Shown one piece after another: positions 9,181 through 16,140 of a stretch of 44,971 bases of DNA. How positions within the stretch are numbered: the first letter of the stretch is position 1; every line of letters begins with the position of its first letter. Both the position numbers and the translations under genes were made by a program. The notes under the pieces were generated by a model. That model saw nothing but the letters and a program-made list of their open reading frames with translations, ran no database searches and was not told the origin of the DNA. The stretch comes from JAVBKV01 sp031553885 (lineage in GTDB: Bacteria; Bacteroidota; Bacteroidia; Bacteroidales; Azobacteroidaceae): the NCBI GenBank assembly GCA_031553885.1, contig JAVBKV010000009.1, forward strand, positions 1 through 44,971. The letters are read 5' to 3'.

Positions 9181-9564
9181 ATGGAAAAATACCTGGTTTT
9201 TAAAACAAGAGATGAACTGATCAGAATAAAAATCGACCGGATCCTTTATTTTGAAGCCGAAAGAAACTACACCAAGCTGGTATTGTCTAATGGCATCCAA
9301 TTTGTTTTTGCAGTCAATCTCGGTAAAATAGAAGAAATTCTGGAAAAACAAATTCAAGGGTACGCCAGTGTATTAGTGCGTGTCGGTAAAAGTTTTATCA
9401 TTAATAAAAATCACGTATTACAAATTAATTTACCCAAAACCAAGTTGTTATTCTCAACAGCCGACGGAAAAGCCAAAGAACTGATTGTTCCCAAAGAACC
9501 ATTAAAAGTGCTGAAAGAGACTTTGGAACAGGATTTGATAGACATAAAAGAAGAACAAAAGTAA
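9181..9564 (+). CDS. Stand-alone LytTR-type DNA-binding regulator
   Basis: This 127-residue protein is essentially one LytTR domain, the beta-rich DNA-binding fold usually joined to a response-regulator receiver. The match runs from about residue 8 to 110: IKIDRILYFEAERNYTKLVL, then ASVLVRVGKSFIINKNHVLQI near 60-82, then a C-terminal charged helix. There is no receiver domain, membrane segment or sensor, so it must take its input from another protein. The next gene, 8 bases downstream, encodes an FHA membrane protein, which makes phosphothreonine signalling a plausible input. The start ATG follows an AT-rich repeat tract directly. Target promoters are unknown; autoregulation or control of the neighbouring operon is inference only. 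Confidence 0.85.
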   Translation: MEKYLVFKTRDELIRIKIDRILYFEAERNYTKLVLSNGIQFVFAVNLGKIEEILEKQIQGYASVLVRVGKSFIINKNHVLQINLPKTKLLFSTADGKAKELIVPKEPLKVLKETLEQDLIDIKEEQK

Positions 9565-9572
9565 AAACAACC

Positions 9573-10217
9573 ATGTTTGTCAAAATCGGAAAAGCCTTAG
9601 ACAACGATTGTGTGATTGATGATCCACATGTAAGCCGTCACCACGCCGTTTTAAAAAGCACAACCGACGGAGAATATTTTATCGAAGACCTGGCCTCCGG
9701 GAATGGTACTTTCGTTAACGGGCAACAAATTCTGAGAAAAAAAGTTACTTCAGCTGATATTATCATGCTGGGAGGTAAATATACTATTTCCTTATCTGAA
9801 ATCCTGAACTGCAAAAACAACTATTCATCCGAATTCGAGGCGCTAAAAGAAATCTACGAAAAGTATCAGTCTCAAAAAATCAGGATTCAATCAACCAATC
9901 AATTTAAGACCCGGTTGCTTCAGTCCCTGCCGTTCACTCTTCCTGGAATTATTGGTGTCGTATTAAGTATTGCAGGAATAGCAAATACGAAAATTCTTTA
10001 TGTAAGCTTAGCCGTAGCGATTACCGGCCCGGTTATCGGAATATTTATGGGAGCCAAACAAGCAGCTAAAACACCTGGTCAGCTACAAGCACTGTCCGAC
10101 CAATTCAAGACAGATTACGTATGTCCCAAATGCGGTACATTTTTAGGAGAGATTCCTTGGCAGTCCTTAAAAAATAAAGGACAATGTTCCAACCCTTCCT
10201 GCAAATCCAACTGGTGA
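9573..10217 (+). CDS. FHA-domain membrane protein with C-terminal zinc ribbon
   Basis: A 214-residue protein with three parts. An FHA phosphothreonine-binding domain covers about 3-75, with the key residues in IGKALDND, SRHHA (21-25) and SGNGTFVNG (42-50). A charged helical stretch follows at about 83-112. Two closely spaced hydrophobic helices (about 122-138 and 141-160) form a probable membrane hairpin. The tail has four cysteines (184, 187, 205, 210; CPKC and CSNPSC) arranged like a zinc ribbon. Both ends should lie in the cytoplasm. It is the second gene of a pair with the LytTR regulator, and probably reads the output of the kinase encoded 1.8 kb downstream. The combination with a zinc ribbon is one I do not know as a named family. 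Confidence 0.83.
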   Translation: MFVKIGKALDNDCVIDDPHVSRHHAVLKSTTDGEYFIEDLASGNGTFVNGQQILRKKVTSADIIMLGGKYTISLSEILNCKNNYSSEFEALKEIYEKYQSQKIRIQSTNQFKTRLLQSLPFTLPGIIGVVLSIAGIANTKILYVSLAVAITGPVIGIFMGAKQAAKTPGQLQALSDQFKTDYVCPKCGTFLGEIPWQSLKNKGQCSNPSCKSNW

Positions 10218-10218
10218 T

Positions 10219-10234
10219 CAGGAATCAATTCCTG
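10219..10234 (+). terminator. Weak hairpin after the LytTR-FHA pair
   Basis: CAGGAATCAATTCCTG is a perfect palindrome directly after the FHA stop codon, followed by TCGTTTTGTC. The stem is only 6-7 bp and the T-run is short, so termination here would be partial at best. Confidence 0.35.
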
Positions 10235-10327
10235 TCGTTTTGTCACAATTAAAACCTGTTTTGTACAATAAACCTTACACTTGGGATAGTAAACAATTGA
10301 TCATATAGCCATGCGGATTTTTAAGCG

Positions 10328-10335
10328 TATATTTG
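10328..10335 (+). promoter_or_regulatory. Candidate -7 element for the kinase/phosphatase operon
   Basis: TATATTTG matches TAnnTTTG 27 bases before the acidic-protein start. No clear -33 TTTG is present at the right spacing. It would start a transcript running from 10362 through at least 16138. Confidence 0.5.
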
Positions 10336-10361
10336 TATGCTAAATAAAATCTCAATGAAGT

Positions 10362-10652
10362 ATGGTGGGAGAGAATATACATACAGAAGATTCGTTCATA
10401 GACACGGATATTTTTGTTGTAGCTGAACATAGTGACTATAATGACCTGGATTTTGTTACGATTGATCATGATTTATCTGATGTAGTTATGATCGATATGT
10501 CTCAGGATGAATTTTTAGATGCAGTTACAGTTGATCTGGGTTTGGATTCTGATTTTGTCATCAATGCAGAAGATCAGATCTTTGTATCGGATTTTACGGC
10601 TGAAGATTCTTTTATTGACGCTATAGATCTTGACGTATCTGACATTTCATGA
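10362..10652 (+). CDS. Very acidic 96-residue protein with no Lys or Arg
   Basis: I do not recognise a family. More than a quarter of the residues are Asp or Glu, and Lys and Arg are absent altogether. The sequence is built of short hydrophobic strands separated by Asp, for example DFVTIDHD, DVVMIDMS, DAVTVDLG and DFVINAED. The motif EDSFID occurs at both ends (residues 9-14 and 79-84), which suggests an internal repeat or a closed structure. There is no signal peptide, cysteine or membrane segment. Asp is mostly encoded by GAT and the DNA is AT-richer than its neighbours. Its stop overlaps the next start (ATGA), so translation is coupled to the zinc-ribbon FHA gene. It could be a calcium binder, an adaptor or a nucleic-acid mimic; none of these can be decided here. 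Its place as first gene of the operon and the coupling make it likely to be a real gene. Confidence 0.75.
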   Translation: MVGENIHTEDSFIDTDIFVVAEHSDYNDLDFVTIDHDLSDVVMIDMSQDEFLDAVTVDLGLDSDFVINAEDQIFVSDFTAEDSFIDAIDLDVSDIS

Positions 10653-11179
10653 TATCCATCCGTTGTCCGCATTGCCATGTGGGTTTGAAAGTAGATGAAA
10701 CAAAGTTACCATCTCATATTCAAACTTTTAATTGTCCGCAATGCAGGAAGCCCATACCCGTATCTATTCTAAATAAAAACCTGAATCAGGACGATTCTGA
10801 AACTGTAATTTTATCTCCGGCAGGTCCTAAAGATCTGAAAATGGGGAGAATTCAGGTTATTGGCAATGAGTTGACCCCACCCCAAACCATACAATTATCC
10901 GAAGGAGTCAATATCATAGGCAGGAAATCGTCTTCCTCCGATTCTGCAACTACAATTGAAACCCAGGATAAGTTGATGAGCAGGGCACATATTGGTATCG
11001 AAATTAAAAAAGATGCCAAGGGAAACTACAATCACTATCTTTTTGACAATAAAAGTAAAAACAGAACGTTATATAATAGTAATTACATCGAACCTGAAGA
11101 AATTATCATTCTGAAAGATAAAGATGAAATACAAATCGGACAAACCCGGTTGTTATTTGAGGTACAGCACTCCAGTTAA
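10649..11179 (+). CDS. Zinc-ribbon FHA protein with candidate phosphothreonine switch
   Basis: A 176-residue cytoplasmic protein. The N terminus is an MJ0042-like zinc ribbon (CPHC at 6-9, CPQC at 29-32). A linker follows with Thr52 inside DSETVILSP (49-57). The rest is an FHA domain (about 84-171): NIIGRKSS with Arg92, then LMSRAHIGIE with Ser111/Arg112/His114, then KSKNRTLYN at 136-143. The plan of a Thr motif in front of an FHA domain resembles GarA/OdhI of Actinobacteria, in which the phosphorylated Thr binds the FHA of the same molecule and switches its target binding. That mechanism is inferred here by layout only. The gene overlaps the acidic-protein gene by 4 bases and is followed by the PP2C gene after 18 bases. 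Confidence 0.85.
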   Translation: MISIRCPHCHVGLKVDETKLPSHIQTFNCPQCRKPIPVSILNKNLNQDDSETVILSPAGPKDLKMGRIQVIGNELTPPQTIQLSEGVNIIGRKSSSSDSATTIETQDKLMSRAHIGIEIKKDAKGNYNHYLFDNKSKNRTLYNSNYIEPEEIIILKDKDEIQIGQTRLLFEVQHSS

Positions 11180-11197
11180 CTATTATTAAATCGGCTT

Positions 11198-12007
11198 ATG
11201 AACATCAGTATACAAAAACCTTTTTCCATCAGTGAAATCGGAAAAAGAATAAACAACGAAGACGCTATTTATCCAAGCAAGGAAGAGGTCTCTGTCAATG
11301 ACAAACTGTTCCTCGTCTGCGATGGTGTCGGAGGCTCCAACAAAGGAGAAGTAGCCAGTTCCATAGCCTGTGAATCAATCCAAACATATTTCAAAACATT
11401 CCTGGATCCAACCAAAGAATTCTCCTCCGATTTTATTGAAAAAGCTGTCCGATACGCTGAAATCCGTTTTGATGACTACCTGAAAGAAAATCCCGATGCA
11501 AGGGGAATGGGCACAACCATTTGCCTGCTTTATCTTTCTTCTGACGGGATTTTTCTTATGCATGCCGGTGACAGCCGGATCTACCAAATCCGGAATGGTA
11601 ATATCATTTTCAAGACAGAAGACCATTCCCTGGTTAATTCCCTGGTTAAGAACGGTCAGATACAACCGCACGAAGCCAGTAAACATCCTCAGAAAAATGT
11701 CATTTACAGAGCCATCCAGGGATCCGGTTTTCCGGTAGAAGTGGATGTTGTAAAAATTGAGGATGTAATGCCGGGGGACCAGTTTTTCATGTGTACGGAT
11801 GGGGTCTTCGAAGCATTAAACGATGAAAGAATATGCAGCATTTTGTCTGAAGACGGAAATGCAGAATCAAAACTAAATGAAATAAAAGAATCATGCATCA
11901 GCAAATCCAGGGACAATTACTCCGCATATCTGATCCCAATAAGTGAAGTTGCTGAAAATCAAAGTATTAAACAAATATTCGCCTCTTTCCTTTACGCTTT
12001 CATCTAA
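11198..12007 (+). CDS. PP2C-family Ser/Thr protein phosphatase
   Basis: Metal-dependent phosphatase of the PPM/PP2C family, predicted to remove phosphate from Ser or Thr on the kinase and its targets. All main motifs are present in its 269 residues: NED at 20-22, DGVGG at 42-46, GTT at 105-107, AGDSRIY at 123-129, CTDGVFE at 199-205 and RDN at 238-240. The metal-binding aspartates are therefore Asp22, Asp42, Asp201 and Asp239. There is no membrane segment, so it is a free cytoplasmic enzyme. The last 20 or so residues extend past the catalytic fold as a hydrophobic tail (SIKQIFASFLYAFI) that may dock it to a partner. The kinase gene follows 39 bases later, the usual pairing of opposing activities. 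Confidence 0.93.
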   Translation: MNISIQKPFSISEIGKRINNEDAIYPSKEEVSVNDKLFLVCDGVGGSNKGEVASSIACESIQTYFKTFLDPTKEFSSDFIEKAVRYAEIRFDDYLKENPDARGMGTTICLLYLSSDGIFLMHAGDSRIYQIRNGNIIFKTEDHSLVNSLVKNGQIQPHEASKHPQKNVIYRAIQGSGFPVEVDVVKIEDVMPGDQFFMCTDGVFEALNDERICSILSEDGNAESKLNEIKESCISKSRDNYSAYLIPISEVAENQSIKQIFASFLYAFI

Positions 12008-12046
12008 TTTATATACCTTTGAGGTCTCAAACACCCCCGGTAAAAC

Positions 12047-13867
12047 ATGCACTTAAAAGAAGGATATCGGCTGCATAATGGAAAATACCAACTTCTTAAC
12101 ATTCTTGGAGAAGGCGGTTTCAGTTTAACCTATAAAGGTGCTTGGAAAACCGAGGTTCAAGGTTCCTTGGGAAAAGTTCCCGCATTAGTCCCCGTTTGCA
12201 TCAAAGAATACTTTTTCAAAGACTATTGTCTTAGGAATCCTTACACCAATTTTGTTGAAACCAACTCTGCTACCGGGAAAGAAATTTTTGAAAAGTACAA
12301 GGAAAAAATCATAAAGGAAGCACGTATCCTTTCCGAATTGCATCATCCCAATGTGGTCAATGTACTGGAAGTTTTTAAACAAAACAACACAGTCTACATG
12401 GTAATGGAATTTATTTCCGGCTACTCCCTTAAACAGGAATTGGAAAATACGGGTATTTTTTCAGAAGAAAAATTAATCCGGATCATATTCAAAATCGGTC
12501 AGGCACTACAATACATCCACGAAAAAAACATACTGCACCTCGACATCAAGCCAAGTAATATCCTGATGGACAAAAACCAGAATCCTCAGTTGATCGATTT
12601 TGGAATCAGTAAACGTTACGATTTATCCGATCAGCAGGAAACCAGTACAACCATTCAGGCTGCATCCAAAGGCTATGCCTCTATCGAACAATACGATAGT
12701 GAAGGCACACAAAGTTTTTCACCCTGTCCGGATATTTACTCCTTAGGAGCAACGATGTATTATTTGCTTACCGGACAAGTTCCAACCGAATCCATACTGA
12801 GATCGACGAAAGGCTTGCAAAATCCCAGGGAGCTGAATCCTGATATTTCTGAAAATACGGAAAAAGTGATTCTAAAAGCCATGGAACCAAATGCCGCCGA
12901 TCGGTATCAAACCATTATGGAGATGCTGGATAACTTAGGGTATGATCCTGAAAAGGACCAGGTCGATACTTCCGTATTGGCTGATAAAGAAGAGGAGAAG
13001 ACAGAAGTCCTTTCCCGTATGCAGGAACAACCCTACGATGCGGATGCCGAAGATGAAACGGTACTGCATCCTCTCCAGGAGGAAACTTTCGATAATATAG
13101 GGAAAGGAAAAGTAGCTCTTTACCTGATTCCCATACTGTTCATTGTCGGTTTATTTATCCTGTACATTTATGGCAATATGGGATCTGAGCCCCCTGAGGA
13201 GAACCGGACAAAAACAAATTCCAACGAAATCATCTATAATAAGTATTTCACAGCCGGAATGGACAACCTGCAAAAAAGAAATCTCAGTCAGGCCCGGGAA
13301 GATATTTTGAATGCCCTGGAAGCTAAAGAAACTCCGGAGGCTTTGTCGCGTCTCCATGAAATTGACAGCATGTTAAAATCGGTACCAGTCGAACAACCGG
13401 ATATCAAACATACAATGCCCGAAGTTAGTCAACCAGGCACACCGGCAGTTTCGGTCGATACAATACAAGAAAATTACAATAAATTATTCTCACGGGCATC
13501 AACCCTGTTCACTAATAAGGATTATAAAACAGCAAAAAACACTTTTACAGAAGCCGCTACATATAAGAAAACAACCGAAGTAGAAAAATATATTACATTG
13601 TGTGATAAAGAATTGGAAAAAATAGAAATAGAGAAAAGGAAAGAAAAGTATGATTTGTATATGAATTTTGGTATCTTTGTAATTGCGAGGGAAAAAGCTA
13701 CCGGTTTATTCGGTGCGATCGATACAAAAGGATACGAAAAAATTCCATGTAAATATAAATCACAGGTACTTATGGGCAATAACAGGTATTTTTCCAGATC
13801 CGATGATTTGTATGATATTTTTTCTCCATCAGGAGAACTGGTCAGGGAAGCCACAAGTGGTGATTAA
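12047..13867 (+). CDS. Membrane Ser/Thr protein kinase with extracytoplasmic TPR and WG-like tail
   Basis: Eukaryotic-like kinase, 606 residues. The kinase domain covers about 14-300: glycine loop GEGGFSLTY (21-29), Lys53 in VCIKEY, Glu91 in the C helix, catalytic loop HLDIKPSN (164-171), and DFG at 184-186. The catalytic loop has Leu in place of the usual Arg before the Asp, so it is a non-RD kinase. An insertion sits between the glycine loop and the lysine. An acidic linker (about 310-350) has Thr319 and Thr338 in KTEVL and EDETVLHP. One membrane helix runs at about 355-376. The outer part is helical and TPR-like (about 405-545), then has a WG-like repeat with Phe for Trp (GLFGAIDTKGYEKIP). 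It lies between PP2C and outer-membrane genes. Confidence 0.92.
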   Translation: MHLKEGYRLHNGKYQLLNILGEGGFSLTYKGAWKTEVQGSLGKVPALVPVCIKEYFFKDYCLRNPYTNFVETNSATGKEIFEKYKEKIIKEARILSELHHPNVVNVLEVFKQNNTVYMVMEFISGYSLKQELENTGIFSEEKLIRIIFKIGQALQYIHEKNILHLDIKPSNILMDKNQNPQLIDFGISKRYDLSDQQETSTTIQAASKGYASIEQYDSEGTQSFSPCPDIYSLGATMYYLLTGQVPTESILRSTKGLQNPRELNPDISENTEKVILKAMEPNAADRYQTIMEMLDNLGYDPEKDQVDTSVLADKEEEKTEVLSRMQEQPYDADAEDETVLHPLQEETFDNIGKGKVALYLIPILFIVGLFILYIYGNMGSEPPEENRTKTNSNEIIYNKYFTAGMDNLQKRNLSQAREDILNALEAKETPEALSRLHEIDSMLKSVPVEQPDIKHTMPEVSQPGTPAVSVDTIQENYNKLFSRASTLFTNKDYKTAKNTFTEAATYKKTTEVEKYITLCDKELEKIEIEKRKEKYDLYMNFGIFVIAREKATGLFGAIDTKGYEKIPCKYKSQVLMGNNRYFSRSDDLYDIFSPSGELVREATSGD

Positions 13868-13873
13868 CAATTC

Positions 13874-14884
13874 ATGAAACAATTATTTTTTTTCGTAATT
13901 TTCGTTTTTTCCTGTACTTGCTCAGGTCTTGGACAAACCTACTCCGAATACAATATCGAGGGGGATCAGGCGTTCAATAAAGGCGATTATGTAGGAGCTC
14001 TGGGGTGGTATGCGGAAGGAATTACCAATTGCGATCAATACAGTATTAAGAAATTAACGGAAATATGGAAGGAACAAACGCAAATACGTTCTGCCATGCG
14101 TATTCTTATGCCCCGTTGTTTGAATTGCCTGACCAAACAAGTCGAAAAAGAAGAAGGTACTGAAGCAATTGAAGCCATGCTTCTATTATCTGATTATTAC
14201 AAACATGGAATCGGAACGGAAAAGGATTCTGTAACCGCCGATTTTTGGTTAAAAAAACACGTCTCCAGCCTGGGTTATGTTACAGATAATAATAACACTG
14301 TTTCGGACCCGGAAACCAGTACCGCTCATCAGAGCCAGTCTATTGAACCGGTTTTGGTTCCGGAAAAAAACAGATTCCGTTTTCTGTTGCTATATTCTTA
14401 CTCTCCCACAATGCCATTCGGAATAACGATGGGAACCTATCGGAAATACGGTATTTATTTTTCAGCAAGAACCAATTTCTCGTTCCGGAACAACGACTAT
14501 GATTGTAACGATACCAAAGTTCTGAATTATAATAAAAAACAACATTATGCTTACCTTAACAACAAAAAAGAATGGAATAATTACGCATTTTCATTAGGTA
14601 CTATCATTCCTGTTTTTTCAGATTGTTTTTCAGCTACTTTCGGAATAGGATACGGTAAGCGGAAACTGTTGTGCCAATTGTATGAATATGAATACACTGT
14701 GGATTACACGAAAGACCCACCCTCTCAAATCAGCTGGTGTTATAACCAGGACAGTTCGTACAAGGGTATTCTTCTGGAAATAGGTGGTATGTATCGTTAT
14801 AAAAAAATTATAGTCAACGGAGGTATTTACTCAATTGCAATGAAAGACCTGGATATGTATGCAGGCATTGGGTATTTATTTTAG
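13874..14884 (+). CDS. Secreted Sel1-repeat protein with C-terminal beta-barrel-like domain
   Basis: The 336-residue product starts with a hydrophobic signal (MKQLFFFVIFVFSC...GLGQ). A helical part follows with TPR-like GDQAFNKGDYVGALGWYAEG and a Sel1-type repeat near residues 97-127 (AIEAMLLLSDYYKHGIGTEKD). The second half, from about residue 167, is made of alternating aromatic strands (RFRFLLLYSYS, GIYFSARTNFSF, FSATFGIGYGKR) and ends in DMYAGIGYLF, which has the terminal aromatic residue typical of outer-membrane beta-barrels. It is therefore probably an outer-membrane protein with a periplasmic helical domain. The gene is 6 bases after the kinase and 9 bases before the Kelch lipoprotein. 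The helical domain could contact the TPR tail of the kinase; this is inference. No exact family is recognised. Confidence 0.75.
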   Translation: MKQLFFFVIFVFSCTCSGLGQTYSEYNIEGDQAFNKGDYVGALGWYAEGITNCDQYSIKKLTEIWKEQTQIRSAMRILMPRCLNCLTKQVEKEEGTEAIEAMLLLSDYYKHGIGTEKDSVTADFWLKKHVSSLGYVTDNNNTVSDPETSTAHQSQSIEPVLVPEKNRFRFLLLYSYSPTMPFGITMGTYRKYGIYFSARTNFSFRNNDYDCNDTKVLNYNKKQHYAYLNNKKEWNNYAFSLGTIIPVFSDCFSATFGIGYGKRKLLCQLYEYEYTVDYTKDPPSQISWCYNQDSSYKGILLEIGGMYRYKKIIVNGGIYSIAMKDLDMYAGIGYLF

Positions 14885-14893
14885 ATAAAACGA

Positions 14894-16138
14894 ATGAAAC
14901 ACTATTATTCATTATTAATTATCTTTGTCTTTCTCGGCTATTCATGTGTGGAAAGCCCGGATATTCCATTGAAAATTGTCAATGGAAGAGCTCCTTCCGT
15001 TACTACCGGGGAACCGGATGACATCCTGTTTTATGAGGCTACTTTATTCGGAACAGTCGATAGTAATAATGGTAACGTAACTTCCTCCCGTGGTTTTTAT
15101 ATCGGCACAGGCGCCAACCCGCTGGAAGATGGGGAAATAATTGACTGCGGATCCGGAACAGGACCATTTTCCTACAATGTCAAAGGATTGAAGAACGGAA
15201 CAAAATATTATTACCTGTCTTATGCGAGAAACTTAGACGGAACGAATTACGGAAAAGTAATCTCTTTTGAAACAGGCGGAAGGGTTTGGGAAGAAATGGC
15301 CATTTTTCCCGGACAGGGCCGGTTAGACGCATCTACCTTTGCCATAGGCAATAAATTATACATTACCTGTGGATCAACAATTCAGCCCCAATCACTGGGA
15401 GATGCCTGGGAATACGACGTTACAACCAATTTATGGTCTCCCCTGCCCGACTTCCCAAGTGAAAAAAGAAGGGATGCCACCGCATTTACTGTTGGAGAAA
15501 ATGCATACGTCGGCATGGGACAGTCTATCGGATCCAACTTTTTCAATGATTTTTACCCGTTTTCCAATGGTTCCTGGAATACAACTTCTGTTGGAGATAA
15601 TGCAATCAGCCCACGAAGAAGAGCCCTGGGGTTCGGATTAAAAGGGAAAGGGTATTTTGTTGGGGGAAGCAATCCGAACAATCTGACCTTAAGAGATGTC
15701 TGGGAATTTAATCCGGTCAACAACCAATGGAAAAATAAAAAAGATTTTCCTGTCGGTCTGATCAATGGCATCAGCATTTACGGGGAAAACAGGGCGTTTG
15801 TCGGATTCGGAACTACAGACACAAATCCGGAGAAAAAAATCTGGGAATATAACGAAGTATTAGACACATGGGAAGAATTTGCAAAAACTCCGGATAATAT
15901 CCCTACAGTCTATACCGGTGCTATTTTAAAAGGAAAAATGTATGTTTCAGACGATAACAACCGGATTTGGGAGTTGAATTTAACGACTAAAGAATGGAAG
16001 GCTAAATCAAAAATGCCGGAAATTTTCGACGAATATAAAGGATTTCAATACATGTACTCCGCCAATGACCACATCTACATTGGCCTGAACTATTTTTGCA
16101 GGTACTTCTACAAATATAATCCGATAACAGACAACTAA
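14894..16138 (+). CDS. Kelch-repeat lipoprotein with fibronectin-III-like domain
   Basis: A 414-residue protein with a lipoprotein signal ending at Cys18 (FLGYSC), so it should be lipid-anchored, probably to the outer membrane. Residues about 35-130 look like a fibronectin-III or Ig-like module of the kind common in Bacteroidales lipoproteins (ATLFGTVDSNNGNVTSSRGF, then NGTKYYYLSYARN). The rest is a Kelch beta-propeller with repeated units of the pattern D.WEYD...W..L..FP (for example DAWEYDVTTNLWSPLPDFPS and DVWEFNPVNNQWKNKKDFP). Such propellers bind proteins or glycans and have no catalytic residues here. It shares the operon with the kinase and beta-barrel genes and may be the outer sensor of that system. 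The serine acetyltransferase gene begins 2 bases after its stop. Confidence 0.85.
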   Translation: MKHYYSLLIIFVFLGYSCVESPDIPLKIVNGRAPSVTTGEPDDILFYEATLFGTVDSNNGNVTSSRGFYIGTGANPLEDGEIIDCGSGTGPFSYNVKGLKNGTKYYYLSYARNLDGTNYGKVISFETGGRVWEEMAIFPGQGRLDASTFAIGNKLYITCGSTIQPQSLGDAWEYDVTTNLWSPLPDFPSEKRRDATAFTVGENAYVGMGQSIGSNFFNDFYPFSNGSWNTTSVGDNAISPRRRALGFGLKGKGYFVGGSNPNNLTLRDVWEFNPVNNQWKNKKDFPVGLINGISIYGENRAFVGFGTTDTNPEKKIWEYNEVLDTWEEFAKTPDNIPTVYTGAILKGKMYVSDDNNRIWELNLTTKEWKAKSKMPEIFDEYKGFQYMYSANDHIYIGLNYFCRYFYKYNPITDN

Positions 16139-16140
16139 TT

